Assembly: GCA_937888775.1 (NCBI GenBank)
Contig: CALAQT010000531.1
Span: 1-45,091 of the forward strand
Source: an uncultured Actinomycetes bacterium
GTDB taxonomy: Bacteria; Actinomycetota; Thermoleophilia; Solirubrobacterales; Solirubrobacteraceae
DNA: 45,091 nucleotides
Direction of reading: 5' to 3'
Shown one piece after another: positions 32,680-40,975 of this stretch. The notes under the pieces were generated by a model. It ran no database searches, was not told the origin of the DNA, and was given only the letters and a program-made list of their open reading frames with translations. The first letter of the stretch is position 1, and the number at the start of each line of letters is the position of its first letter. The translations under genes were made by a program, and so were the position numbers.

Positions 32680-32958
32680 CTAATGCGACCACCGACACTT
32701 CGAGCCGAATCCCGAGACCTCGAACGGTTTGATGGAGCAGGTGAGGTCGTCGTTGAGCTCGCGGGCGGCGCGCTCGGCCTCGAGCTCCGCGAACGTGAAG
32801 CCCGTGCTGCGGATCGCCTGTAGCCGGCGGATCTCGGCGCTCGCCTGGGAGCGGTTGTGTGGGGTCGTGAATGTCTGGCCGGCGCGGTGCGCGAGCTTGC
32901 GCAGGTAGGCGAGCTGCTTGCGGGTCGGGGCCAGGGGGTCGCTGGCGATGTTGGGCAC
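32680..32958 (-). CDS. Small conserved mobile-element protein
   Basis: A 92-aa protein from GTG 32958, chosen because AGGAG lies seven bases upstream; longer frames to 33267 add only low-complexity sequence. The core PTRKQLAYLRKLAHRAGQTF and SQASAEIRRLQAIRSTG matches small proteins I have seen near ArdC-like genes on actinobacterial plasmids and integrative elements, with the ending VSGFGSKCRW also typical. The role is unknown. The leader ACCGACAGGAG before the start is also found in front of the ArdC gene, suggesting common control. Confidence 0.65.
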   Translation of the reverse strand: MPNIASDPLAPTRKQLAYLRKLAHRAGQTFTTPHNRSQASAEIRRLQAIRSTGFTFAELEAERAARELNDDLTCSIKPFEVSGFGSKCRWSH

Positions 32959-33020
32959 TGGGTCGCTCCTGTCGGTCGGGGTGTGGGCGTGCCCTGCCCA
33001 AACCGTGCCGGCGTGTGCGA

Positions 33021-33121
33021 TGTCAAGCCGATGAACCGGACTCTCGTCGTACCGCCGCCCCGGGGCCGGTCTCGGCCCTCTCCTTTCCCGCGGGGCGGCG
33101 GGGCTTCTCATCGGCTTGACA
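33021..33121. repeat. Nested inverted repeat
   Basis: TGTCAAGCCGATGA (33021-33034) and TCATCGGCTTGACA (33108-33121) form a perfect 14-bp inverted pair. Inside, CCGCCGCCCC (33052-33061) and GGGGCGGCGG (33092-33101) form a second perfect pair. The structure lies upstream of the 92-aa gene and downstream of the ArdC cluster. It could be a terminator, a transfer or replication origin, or a protein-binding palindrome. Confidence 0.65.
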
Positions 33122-33322
33122 GGTGCGCGCTGGTGCGATGGGCTCAAAGGGCTGCCCATCACCCGGCCGGTAGTTCGGCGTGTCCTTGTGCTCAGACCAC
33201 CGCCCGACACGCGCCGACCACAGCCGCACGGTCTGCTGCGAGCTCGCTCAAACTTGCCCGGCGGCACTACTCCGGTCGCGACCTCGCGGTCAGCTGAGAC
33301 GCCGGGGGAGTCGCCCTGGGAG

Positions 33323-33595
33323 TCAGACTGACCGCGGACTTGTTCCGCCGCGCGGTGAGGCCTCGACGACCGGTTCGCGGGCGGTGCAGGCGCGGCATCG
33401 GCAGTCGTGCCTGCAGGTGCATTCGACCGTCGGGCGACCGTCAGCGCGAGGGTGGCCGTAGGGTAGGTCTGACCAGCCGTCGCGGCGCAGCTTTGCCCAC
33501 ACGTTCACGACGGTGTGGAGACCGCCGGTAGCGATCAGGGTGCCGTGGCGGGTGCGAAGCTCCCACACCCCCGGGCTGATGCGGGTGATCGTCAT
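33323..33595 (-). CDS. Small Cys-rich protein coupled to ardC
   Basis: A 90-aa protein from ATG 33595, overlapping the ardC stop as ATGA (33592-33595). It starts with a short beta-rich domain (TITRISPGVWELRTRHGTL, then a helix VVNVWAKLRRDG). It ends with a Cys-rich segment, ECTCRHDCRCRACTA, that could bind zinc. I do not recognise the family. The tight coupling to ardC suggests it is expressed with the antirestriction protein. Confidence 0.6.
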   Translation of the reverse strand: MTITRISPGVWELRTRHGTLIATGGLHTVVNVWAKLRRDGWSDLPYGHPRADGRPTVECTCRHDCRCRACTAREPVVEASPRGGTSPRSV

Positions 33596-34545
33596 GCGAC
33601 CACCGCCGCGGGCTCGCCGACTTCGTTGACGTTGTTGTCGGCCGGTTCGGTGTGCAGGGCGGTCTCGATCCTGCTGGCGAGCCGGTCGATCAGGCCGGCG
33701 GTCTGCTCGAGCACTTCCAGATCGGCGTCCTCGGCCCATGAGGTGAGGTACGGGATCGAGTATTCCTCCGCTGCAATTCCAAGCGATCTCACGCATGTAA
33801 AAGCGACCGACTCAGCCACCAGTTCTTCGCTGGCGTAGTCCAGCTCGGGGTCTTCGGGCTGCCGGTCCAGGCGGACGATTGCGTGCGCGAGCTCGTGGCA
33901 GAAGGTCTTGACCTTCTGGTTGGCGGACAGCTCGGCGTCGATCGTGATCCGCTGGGTATTGATCTCGTAGCAGCCGTGCGCGCGTCCGGGGAGATCGTCG
34001 AACCGGACGCCGACCTCGAGGTCGGATGCGAGCGCGATCAGCCGGGGGAGCACCGGTGCGAGGTCCTCGCCGTCGATGTCACGGATCGGCGGTACCAACG
34101 GCACCGGGACCGCCGGGGGAGGCATTGCCTGAACTTGATCTTGAGCGAAGACCGGGACGAGCTTGAAGAAAGTCCGTGGCCGCTCGTCGGGGTTGGAGCC
34201 GTTCTGCTGCCAGCGCTCGAGCTGCTTGCGCGACGGTGGGCACGGCGCCCAGATCTTGATCGCCCACGCGCCCTCGGGCACGTCGTCGGGCCGCTTCTGG
34301 ACGCTGTAGCCCAGCTTCAGCCACGCCCGGAACCCGGCGACGCGGGTCGCCGTCGGCCTCGCCATGGCAATCTGGAGCTGGTTACCGAGGCTGTAATTTC
34401 TGAAGCTGGCGCGAGCGGTCAGCCAGGCGTTCCATCCGTCTGAGCTGCGGAGCTGCTCGACGGCTTGGCGGGCGTACTCGCGGTCCTGCGCTCGGCGTTC
34501 AGCGCGTTCGTCCTCGGTGAGCTGGGGCTTGTGCTTGACGGACAT
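33592..34545 (-). CDS. ardC: ArdC-like antirestriction protein (ssDNA-binding plus zincin)
   Basis: A 317-aa protein from ATG 34545 with a strong ribosome binding site (AGGAGG, five bases upstream). The N-terminal half is the ArdC ssDNA-binding domain: WNAWLTARASFRNYSLGNQL, ATRVAGFRAWLKLGYSVQK and AWAIKIWAPC. The C-terminal half is a zinc metallopeptidase: KVKTFCHELAHAIVR contains HExxH (about residues 218-222), and EELVAESVAF supplies the third metal ligand. ArdC-type proteins protect plasmid DNA from host restriction during entry. It lies with an ECF sigma factor and a ParB remnant, supporting an integrative element or plasmid origin. A promoter-proximal segment at 34564-34644 is shared with the sigma factor gene, implying joint control. 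Confidence 0.88.
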   Translation of the reverse strand: MSVKHKPQLTEDERAERRAQDREYARQAVEQLRSSDGWNAWLTARASFRNYSLGNQLQIAMARPTATRVAGFRAWLKLGYSVQKRPDDVPEGAWAIKIWAPCPPSRKQLERWQQNGSNPDERPRTFFKLVPVFAQDQVQAMPPPAVPVPLVPPIRDIDGEDLAPVLPRLIALASDLEVGVRFDDLPGRAHGCYEINTQRITIDAELSANQKVKTFCHELAHAIVRLDRQPEDPELDYASEELVAESVAFTCVRSLGIAAEEYSIPYLTSWAEDADLEVLEQTAGLIDRLASRIETALHTEPADNNVNEVGEPAAVVA

Positions 34546-34563
34546 GAAGGCCTCCTGTCGGTT

Positions 34564-34644
34564 GGTGGCCTCGCCCGGGCGGCGGGCCCGATCCCCGACC
34601 CCAACGCACCCGCCAGGGTGCGAACATTGGGAGGGGTCGTGCCC
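34564..34644 (-). promoter_or_regulatory. Duplicated leader/promoter region, copy in front of ardC
   Basis: About 80 bases closely resemble 35461-35541 in front of the sigma factor gene, including CCGATCCCCGACCCC (with GATCCCCGACCCC exact in both) and AGGGTGCGAACAT. Read towards the gene, the ardC copy contains a perfect CGCACCC-TGGC-GGGTGCG hairpin. The copy begins about 20 bases upstream of the ardC start. Confidence 0.7.
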
Positions 34645-34694
34645 TGCCGCACGGCCGCCACCTCACCCCGCCGTGCCGGCCCTCGACGCGCCGC

Positions 34695-34898
34695 CTACGG
34701 GCGCGGCGCCCTTGGCGTTTCGTGCCGCCCGGCTCGCCGGGCGCGCTTCTCGTCGAGCACGCTCTGGCAGACGGTGCTGATCGCGCGACGATCGGGATTG
34801 TGCGGATCGCGGTCCTCGATCTCGGGAACGAGGAAGAACCTCGTGGCGCCGAGGATCGCGACGAGCTCACCGTTGCGCGTGACCAACTGCATCACCAT
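34695..34898 (-). CDS. Small hypothetical protein
   Basis: A 67-aa protein from ATG 34898. It opens with two strands (MQLVTRNGELVAILGATRFF) and an acidic loop (PEIEDRDPHNPD) and ends in a basic helix and tail (DEKRARRAGRH). It follows the sigma factor gene by 25 bases and is probably on the same transcript. No family is recognised; the strand pattern supports real coding. Confidence 0.5.
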   Translation of the reverse strand: MVMQLVTRNGELVAILGATRFFLVPEIEDRDPHNPDRRAISTVCQSVLDEKRARRAGRHETPRAPRP

Positions 34899-34923
34899 GT
34901 AAGAGCCTGGGAGGGACCCGTTC

Positions 34924-35439
34924 TCACCCCCCTTGCTCGGCGAGCGCGGAACGGAGCTTCCGCCGGGCGCGCAACAGCTGCCGCTCCACCGTCCGTACGC
35001 TAAGCCCCAGCATCTCGCTGATCGACTCGTATGTGTGCCCGGCTGCATGTAGTGCCACGATCCGAGCCTGCCGGGCGGTCAGGCCGGCGGCCGCGATCGC
35101 CTCGAGCGCCGCGAGCGTCTCCAGCCGCAGCTCGGGGTCGGCGCGCTCGTCGACGGGCTCGAGCTCGCCGCCGTCCTCGCAGACAGGGAGGCGCCGGTCG
35201 CGCCGGCCGCGTTGATCGAGCTTGACCGCTTCGCGGACTGCGACCGTGAGCAGCCACGAGAACACGCTCTCGCGGGAGGGCTGGTAGCGCAACAGCTGCA
35301 GGAACGCGAACGAGCACGCGTCCTGCACGTTCTCCTCGCTGGTGCGCACGAGCCGGCGGACTTGGCGGGCGAGCTTCGGATGAAGCTCGGCGAACAGTGT
35401 CGTCTCGTCACCAACACGGGCTGGCGCGGTCGTGGACAT
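34924..35439 (-). CDS. ECF-type RNA polymerase sigma factor
   Basis: A 171-aa sigma-70 family protein from ATG 35439. Region 2 is seen in LHPKLARQVRRLVRTSEENV and QDACSFAFLQLLRYQ, with SVFSWLLTVAVREA, a variant of the usual W-L-x-x-I-A-R-N/R helix. Region 4 is GLTARQARIVALHAAGHTYE and SISEMLGLSVRTVERQLLRA, a clear HTH for the -35 element. No anti-sigma gene or membrane protein is adjacent. It probably directs genes of the integrative element; its own leader and that of ardC share an 80-base segment, which could hold its target promoter. Confidence 0.85.
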   Translation of the reverse strand: MSTTAPARVGDETTLFAELHPKLARQVRRLVRTSEENVQDACSFAFLQLLRYQPSRESVFSWLLTVAVREAVKLDQRGRRDRRLPVCEDGGELEPVDERADPELRLETLAALEAIAAAGLTARQARIVALHAAGHTYESISEMLGLSVRTVERQLLRARRKLRSALAEQGG

Positions 35440-35460
35440 TGAAGGCCGTCCGTTCAGTCA

Positions 35461-35541
35461 GGTGGCCCACGCCCGGGTGGCAGGGCCGATCCCCGACCCC
35501 CACGCGCCCGTAGGGTGCGAACATCGGGAGGGGCCGCGCCC
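35461..35541 (-). promoter_or_regulatory. Duplicated leader/promoter region, copy in front of the sigma factor gene
   Basis: Second copy of the segment at 34564-34644, starting about 20 bases upstream of the sigma factor ATG. The GC-rich GATCCCCGACCCC block and the GTGCGAACAT block are conserved. The hairpin seen in the ardC copy is imperfect here. Confidence 0.7.
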
Positions 35542-35725
35542 GCCGCCTGGAGCCTCAACAGCAGCCGTTTTGGGCGACGGGATCGGTCGCGGACGGGTCT
35601 TCAAGCCCCGCAGATGGCCTCAGAACGCACGGTTACCCGGCCGTGGCGCGCGAACCGCTGGCTCTACTGTGCGCTGGGGTCTCGGCCGCGTTCGTGACCG
35701 GGATCCCATCGCGTCAGCAGATGGG

Positions 35726-37129
35726 TCAGGCGGCCTCTGGCAGCCCGCCGTCGTGGTCGACGTCCACGTCGTCGTCGAGGCCCTCGCCGGCGAGCTCGCC
35801 GCCCAGTTGCTCGTCAGCGACGGGCGGGTCCGTGCCGGCGGCCGCCTCGCGCGTCGTTGTGGCGCGCTGCGCGTGTTGCGCCTCCTCGGCGTGCTTGTTC
35901 GCAGCTGCGACGGCCTTCTCCAGCTGCTTGAGCGACCCGGGCAGATGCGGGCCAGCGAGCTTCTTCAGCGCTTTCGCGGCGAGGTCGTTGTGCGACCCCC
36001 ACTGCTGCCGGTAGGTCCCCTGGCTTGCGGGGAGCACCATCCGTGCCGCGTAATGCTCCGCGGCGATCACCACGATGCACCTTCCATACAAATCGCCAGC
36101 AGTCCGCCCCGCGTCTACGTAGCGCCACAGCCACTTCAGCGCCGCATCGGGCTGGCGGGCGTCGCCGTCGTCGATTCGCAGCCGGCCGCGGGTGCCGTCC
36201 TCGCGGGTCTTGGTCACGTCCTGCCGCAGTTCGCCGATCACGAGCCGGATGCCGGCGACCGCGAGGTGGTGGATCCGCTCCCCCGCCTGCCCGTATCCCG
36301 AGGCGTAGTCGGGCCCGAGCAGCGAATAGACGAGGAAGCGCGCGACGTCCATCGATGCTGGGTCGACCGTGGAGAGGTTGTTCATCAGGCTGTCGCCGAG
36401 ATCGAGGTTCACGCCGTGCGCCTGCTCGGCGAGCTCCCGCAGCTGCCGGCCGCGCTCCCGGTGAGCCTCGGCTACGGGATCGACCGGCGCGCCGCCGGTC
36501 CGCTTGCGGTCCTGCTTGCGCTGCTCGGCAAGCTCAGCGGCCTTTACGCGCAGCTGCTCGACGGTTCGCTTCACCGCGCTCTTGACGAGCTCCCGGTAGA
36601 GCGGCCGGTCGACGATGATCGCGGCGCCCCGCTCGAACTCGATCAGCACCCCCGCAGCACGCGCCTGGTCGACGTCCTCCTCCGTGAACCGGATCGGCGG
36701 GCCCCCATAGGAGTGCGGCGTGATCTGCTTGTGCAGCTTCTCGGCCTCGACGTACAGCTCCTCGGTCTTCTTCCCGAGCCGCAGCTCGGAGATCTCGTGC
36801 GCGCTGGCCTGGTTCATGTAGGCGGCGAACGCCTTGACGTTCCCGTCGCGCAGCGCCGAGTCGAGCACCCACCCCGGTTCGCGCGCGAGCCGCTCAGCGG
36901 CCCACTCGTTCCCGTCCGCCAGGAACGCGATCACCGCGTCCAGCAGCCCGGACGACACCTTGCCGATCGCCCGGAGCTGATCGACGGCGCTCAGTGCGAT
37001 CACCCCGGAGCCGATCATCTGCTGCGCCGGCTCCGGGAGCTCGAGTATCTTCACGCGGGCGCTGACCCTGACCTTCGGCCACCCGAGCGCCTGGCCGGCA
37101 CCGTCCTCGCTCAAGCCCGTCTCCAGCAT
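35726..37129 (-). pseudogene. parB: ParB-family partition protein lacking its N-terminal half
   Basis: A 467-aa frame beginning inside the ParB DNA-binding region: LSEDGAGQALGWPKVRVSAR and VKILELPEPAQQMIGSGVIA, then LSAVDQLRAIGKVSSGLLDA are the HTH and following helices of KorB/ParB-type proteins. The N-terminal CTPase/nuclease-like domain is missing; an in-frame TAG lies seven bases before the first ATG (37136-37138). The remaining 380 residues (RTVEQLRVKAAELAEQRKQD, then a domain with FLVYSLLGPDYASGYG) and an acidic tail (GLDDDVDVDHDGG) are intact. The break coincides with the end of the three-recombinase element, so parB was probably cut by its insertion. No N-terminal half was found on the other side within the window. 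Confidence 0.75.
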
Positions 37130-37217
37130 CGCCTTCTATGTGAAGTCCGGCGTTATCTGAACTCGGCGCCGGAAGGCCTTGACTGCGGCGTTGAGCGGCG
37201 TCCGGTGCTTCGCATAA

Positions 37218-38207
37218 TCACAGTCCTTCGAGGAACGCGAGGAGTGTGTCGGCTGGTCGGTAGCGGCCGGGTCGGGTGCCGATCGGTGCGGCTCGTTCGA
37301 TCGCGTCCTGCTTGAGCTTGTTGTCGGCGTGGAGGTAGATCTCGGTCGATTTGACGGTGGCGTGTCCGAGCCAGAGAGCGATCGTGTAGATATCGACGTT
37401 CTCGGCTCTGAGCAGCATCGCGTTGGTATGCCGGAGCGTGTGCGGAGTGATCCGCTTGGTGCTGAGCGTCGGGCATGCATGAGCTGCTGTTGCGATGTGC
37501 TTGTCGAGCCGTAGCTCGAACGCTCGGGTGGTGAGCGGCCCACCGCGACGGGTCGGGAACAGCGGATCGCGCGGCTGGCCCTGGCGTTCGCGGAGCCATG
37601 TGCGGAGGACCGCGACGGTCTCGTTGGTGAGGATCGCGCAGCGCTCCTTGTTTCCTTTCCCGATCACGCGCAGGTGCGCGCCGGTGGTGAGGCTCGCTTC
37701 GGCGGTTGTGAGATTGACGAGTTCGGAGACGCGCACGCCGGTCTGGATGGCGAGGAGCAGCATCGCGTGGTCGCGGCGCCCGACCCATGTGGTTCGATCC
37801 GGCGCCGCGAGCAGCGCGTCGATCTCGCTGCGGTCGAGGTAGGCGATGGTGGTTTTGCGGTGGCGTGTGGCGGGGATCTCGAGCACCCGGGCGATGCTGG
37901 CGGCGTGCTCGGGGTGGCGCAGCGCCGCGTATCGGAACAGCGAGTGGATCGCCGCGAGCCGGGCGTTGCGAGTCGCGGGGCTGTTCCCGCGCTCGCAGTC
38001 GAGGTGCTGGAGGAACGCGCCGATCAGCGGCGCATCGAGGTCGCTGAAGTCGAGGCGGCTTGGCGGCTTGCCGGTCCGCTCCTGCGCGAAGCACAGGAGC
38101 AGGCGCATCGAGTCGCGATATGCGGCGATCGTGTGTGGGCTCACCTGGCGCTGGGTGAGCAGTCGCTCGGTGAAGAACGCTTGCAGGGTCGGGGCGAGCT
38201 GGGTCAT
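37218..38207 (-). CDS. Tyrosine recombinase, third of RIT trio
   Basis: A 329-aa XerC/D-like recombinase. The N-terminal core-binding domain contains LLTQRQVSPHTIAAYRDSMR and FLQHLDCERGNSPATRNARL. The catalytic domain has box I IQTGVRVSELVNL with Arg, KGNKERCAIL with the beta-hairpin Lys, TPHTLRHTNAMLL (H-x-x-R), ALWLGHATVKSTEIYLH with His and the Tyr nucleophile. All residues appear present. Starts at ATG 38207 inside the end of the second recombinase gene (ATGA). Confidence 0.9.
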   Translation of the reverse strand: MTQLAPTLQAFFTERLLTQRQVSPHTIAAYRDSMRLLLCFAQERTGKPPSRLDFSDLDAPLIGAFLQHLDCERGNSPATRNARLAAIHSLFRYAALRHPEHAASIARVLEIPATRHRKTTIAYLDRSEIDALLAAPDRTTWVGRRDHAMLLLAIQTGVRVSELVNLTTAEASLTTGAHLRVIGKGNKERCAILTNETVAVLRTWLRERQGQPRDPLFPTRRGGPLTTRAFELRLDKHIATAAHACPTLSTKRITPHTLRHTNAMLLRAENVDIYTIALWLGHATVKSTEIYLHADNKLKQDAIERAAPIGTRPGRYRPADTLLAFLEGL

Positions 38208-39133
38208 GACCGACCTCCCTGGATTCCTTCGAGCTTGCGGGCGATGGGGAGCATCAGCTCCGGGGTGGCGTGCAGGTACCAGTAGGTCGAGTGCGGATCG
38301 ATGTGCCCGAGGTAGGTGGAGAGCAGCGGCATCGTGCGTTCGACATCGACGCCGGCTTGATGCCAGCGCACCAGGGTCTGAACAGCGAACGTGTGCCGGA
38401 GGTCATGCGCGCGGCGATGCGCCTGCTCGACGCCTGGCCGCGGTTCGACCTGGCGGATCAGCATGCGGAACGTCCGGTCGAACACGCTCACGCTGCCGCA
38501 GATCCGCGTCCCGTCCGCGCTGAGGAAGAACGCCGCCGTCGGTGGTCGCGGGCACGCGCAGTCGCGCGCGCGGACGTACTCGTCCAGGGCGTTGGTGGTC
38601 GTCTCGTGCAACGGCACGAGGCGTTGCTTTTGCTGTTTGGCGACGCGCAGGCGCAGCATGCCGTCGTCAAGTGAGACGTCGTCGTGGTCAAGCGCGAGCG
38701 CTTCGCCGATCCTGATTCCGGTCACGGCGAGGAGTCCGATGATGGTCCGGTAGGTTGCGCCGCGGAGCGTTGGCGTTAACGCGCCAGCGGCGGCCATCAG
38801 CTCGGTGATTTCCCGTTCGGAGTAGAGGTAGGGCGTGATCCTTCTCAGCCGGGCCGAGAGCAGACCGGAGGGCGGGATCTCGGATTCCGGATCGAGCGTC
38901 GCGAGATATTGCGCGAAGCCGCGCACCATCCCGAGCCGCAAGCTGTGGTAGCGCTCGCTCGCGCCTGGCTGGCACGCCCACCGGAGCGCCAGCTCGCTGG
39001 TGATCCGCTCCGCGCCAGCCTGCTCAAGGAACGCGACGAATCCGGTGAGCTCGCGCCCGGCGCGTTCGAGTTCGAACCCGAGCTGCCGCCGGATCAGCAG
39101 ATAGTCAACGAGGCTCTCGTTCAGCGAGTTCAT
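38204..39133 (-). CDS. Tyrosine recombinase, second of RIT trio
   Basis: A 309-aa recombinase from ATG 39133, which overlaps the stop of the first recombinase (ATGA). An upstream in-frame start exists but lies within the first gene. Motifs: box I AVTGIRIGEALALDHDDV, RLRVAKQQKQRLVPLHE with Lys, AHDLRHTFAVQTLVRWH (H-x-x-R) and STYLGHIDPHSTYWYLH with His and Tyr. The N-terminal region (YLLIRRQLGFELERAGRELT) is the short arm typical of the middle member of such trios. Looks intact. Confidence 0.9.
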   Translation of the reverse strand: MNSLNESLVDYLLIRRQLGFELERAGRELTGFVAFLEQAGAERITSELALRWACQPGASERYHSLRLGMVRGFAQYLATLDPESEIPPSGLLSARLRRITPYLYSEREITELMAAAGALTPTLRGATYRTIIGLLAVTGIRIGEALALDHDDVSLDDGMLRLRVAKQQKQRLVPLHETTTNALDEYVRARDCACPRPPTAAFFLSADGTRICGSVSVFDRTFRMLIRQVEPRPGVEQAHRRAHDLRHTFAVQTLVRWHQAGVDVERTMPLLSTYLGHIDPHSTYWYLHATPELMLPIARKLEGIQGGRS

Positions 39134-40341
39134 GCCGCACCACCTTCCGGCCACGGCATCGCGACCGCTCTCAAGGCCGCGTGGTCGACCCGCGCATAGA
39201 TCGCGGTCGTGTAGAGCAGCTGGTGGCGCAGGACCTCAGCGACCTCCGCCAGCGAGCAGCCCGCACGAAGCATCTCGGTCGCCGCGGTATGACGCAACCG
39301 GTGAGCCGCGATCCGTGGCATACCGGCTCGCCGGCAGGCCGCGACGACGGCCTGAGAGACCGCTTGCCTTGTCATCGGCGCGATCGGCGCGGGCAACCGC
39401 ATGAACACCGCGCGAGAGTCGATCGCCGGCCGGTGCATCAGATACGCGGCGAGCGCCTCGCCGACGTCGACGGGCAGCGGCATCCGATCCTCGCGGCCGC
39501 CCTTGCCACGCACGAGCAGCTCGCCCGCGCGCCAGTCGATGTCCTCGAGCTGCATCCCGGCGACCTCGGCGCAGCGCAACCCGAGCCGCGCCAGGAGCAA
39601 CACGATCGCGTAATCCCGCCGACCGCACGGCCGGTCGCGGTCACAGCTCCCCAGGAGCGCCGTGACCGTCTCGCGATCGACCGCTCGTGGGAGCAGTCGC
39701 CCGTTGGTGTCTGCGACCCGTGGCACCGCCCACCGAAGCGGGGCCTCGATCCGCCCGGTCACGTGCAGAAAGACGAGCAGCGGCCGCAGCTTCGAGACCA
39801 TCCCACGCATGCCACCGATGTTCAGGCGCCGGCTCTCGCGCGCCAAGAACTCGCTCACATCAGCCGCGACGAGTTCCCCGAGGTCCAGCGCGCTGCGGTG
39901 CCGCTCTCGATCCTCCAAGAACACGCGCGCGACGCGCTCACATCCCTCGACGGTCCTTGGCGCGAACCGCCGTTCGAGCACCAGATACTCGCGATAGTCG
40001 ACGAGCAGACGATCGACCGGCCCGGCCGGGGGCTCCGTCTCCGTTGGCACGGCGCCGATCTCACGCAGATACTCCAGCGGCACCCTCAGACTCGATGGCG
40101 CCACCCAGTCAACACAACCCGCCGCCCGACGCTCGGCCAGATGCTTCTCCGTGCAACGTCGATCGAGATCGCGTGCCGACAAGCCCTGGCCGTCGAGCCA
40201 CTCGCTGAGATACGCGAGCTGCCAAAGGCGATCGCGAACGGCCCGCCGACAGATTCCCCGACCCTCAAGCCATACGTCGTAGCCGGCGGCGAACCCGGCC
40301 AACGGACCCGGCACCCTCGACGACAACCTCTGTCCAGCCAT
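39130..40341 (-). CDS. Tyrosine recombinase, first of RIT trio
   Basis: A 403-aa recombinase from ATG 40341 with AGGAGG about seven bases upstream. The N-terminal 110 residues (FAAGYDVWLEGRGICRRAVR) are an extra arm. The catalytic domain shows box I LARLGLRCAEVAGMQLEDID, RGKGGREDRMPLP with Lys, AAHRLRHTAATEMLRAG (H-x-x-R), EVLRHQLLYTTAIYARVD with His and Tyr. First gene of the trio; no regulator gene is adjacent. Confidence 0.9.
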   Translation of the reverse strand: MAGQRLSSRVPGPLAGFAAGYDVWLEGRGICRRAVRDRLWQLAYLSEWLDGQGLSARDLDRRCTEKHLAERRAAGCVDWVAPSSLRVPLEYLREIGAVPTETEPPAGPVDRLLVDYREYLVLERRFAPRTVEGCERVARVFLEDRERHRSALDLGELVAADVSEFLARESRRLNIGGMRGMVSKLRPLLVFLHVTGRIEAPLRWAVPRVADTNGRLLPRAVDRETVTALLGSCDRDRPCGRRDYAIVLLLARLGLRCAEVAGMQLEDIDWRAGELLVRGKGGREDRMPLPVDVGEALAAYLMHRPAIDSRAVFMRLPAPIAPMTRQAVSQAVVAACRRAGMPRIAAHRLRHTAATEMLRAGCSLAEVAEVLRHQLLYTTAIYARVDHAALRAVAMPWPEGGAA

Positions 40342-40975
40342 CGAACACCTCCTGTCGATTGATCGCCAGAAGGCTCGCCCGTAACGGCCCGGCCCGTTGA
40401 CTTCTGCTCACCGATCCAAGCCCGAGGCTGGGTTAATCCGGCGGAGTGCTGGTTTCGTTCCCATGCAGAACTGTCGCTGGCCGGTCTGGGCAGGCGCGAG
40501 GCTGCCGCTGCTTCGTGAAAGCAGGCGTCTCGTTTCGCCTGATCGGAGTGCTCAAACTCCTCACGAAGGAGAGCCAGGCGACGTCGACGCGGACTGCTGC
40601 TTCGCCGCGATCGCTAGCAAGATCGCTGCAAGCATCCCGGCCAGCAGGCTCTCCCTATCCGCGCAAGGCAGGGCGGTGCCTGAGCGCGCCGACATGCCCG
40701 CGCCACTGTGAAAGCGGGGCGACCTATACGCTCGTTGTGGGAGATGCTGCACCACGCTGGCAAACCAGGAGTCTGCGGCCCTTAGCGAGCTGATGACCGT
40801 CGTCCAGAGCGCAACTGCCAGCGACACGATCCGCTACGGCCCAGCAGCAGAGTTCGAGTGGGAGCCTGGACGCGGCGAGCACGGGGCACGAGGATGAGCC
40901 GAATCTCGCGGCAGAGTGGCGGCTACATGTGCGTCAGCTGTGCTGGCAAAGAGCGGACCATCGGATCGCGAGTCG
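40342..40975. other. Gene-free stretch upstream of RIT element
   Basis: About 630 bases with only chance frames. It should contain the promoter and outer boundary of the RIT element. No ParB N-terminal coding is visible on either strand here. No direct repeat matching the parB junction was seen. Confidence 0.45.

Larger units (their letters stand above)
37136..40341 (-). mobile_element. Recombinase-in-trio (RIT) element
   Basis: Three tyrosine recombinase genes in the same direction, each overlapping the next by ATGA (39130-39133 and 38204-38207), are the hallmark of RIT elements. The 3' side ends within 82 bases of the broken parB. The 5' boundary is unknown, somewhere beyond 40341. Imperfect similarity between TCCGGCGTTATC (near 37146) and the reverse complement of GGTTAATCCGGC (near 40431) might mark the ends, but is weak. 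Confidence 0.75.

Noticed and set aside
31494..32732. A 412-codon plus-strand frame opposite the recombinase
   Set aside because: Antisense to a recombinase with intact catalytic motifs; the translation is Arg/Pro/Leu-rich and unlike any family.
33023..33229. A 68-codon minus-strand frame ending in the nested palindrome
   Set aside because: The first 35 residues look plausible, but the rest is translated palindrome and there is no family or ribosome binding site; not enough to call a gene.
34564..34644. SOS (LexA) box in the repeated leader because of CGAACAT
   Set aside because: Only a half-site is present; the matching GTTCG arm at the right spacing is missing.
35432..37315. A 627-codon plus-strand frame opposite parB
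   Set aside because: Antisense to a clear ParB-type protein; includes the leader repeat and has no domain signature.
39181..40362. A 393-codon plus-strand frame opposite the first RIT recombinase
   Set aside because: Shadow of the recombinase on the other strand, whose catalytic residues are complete.
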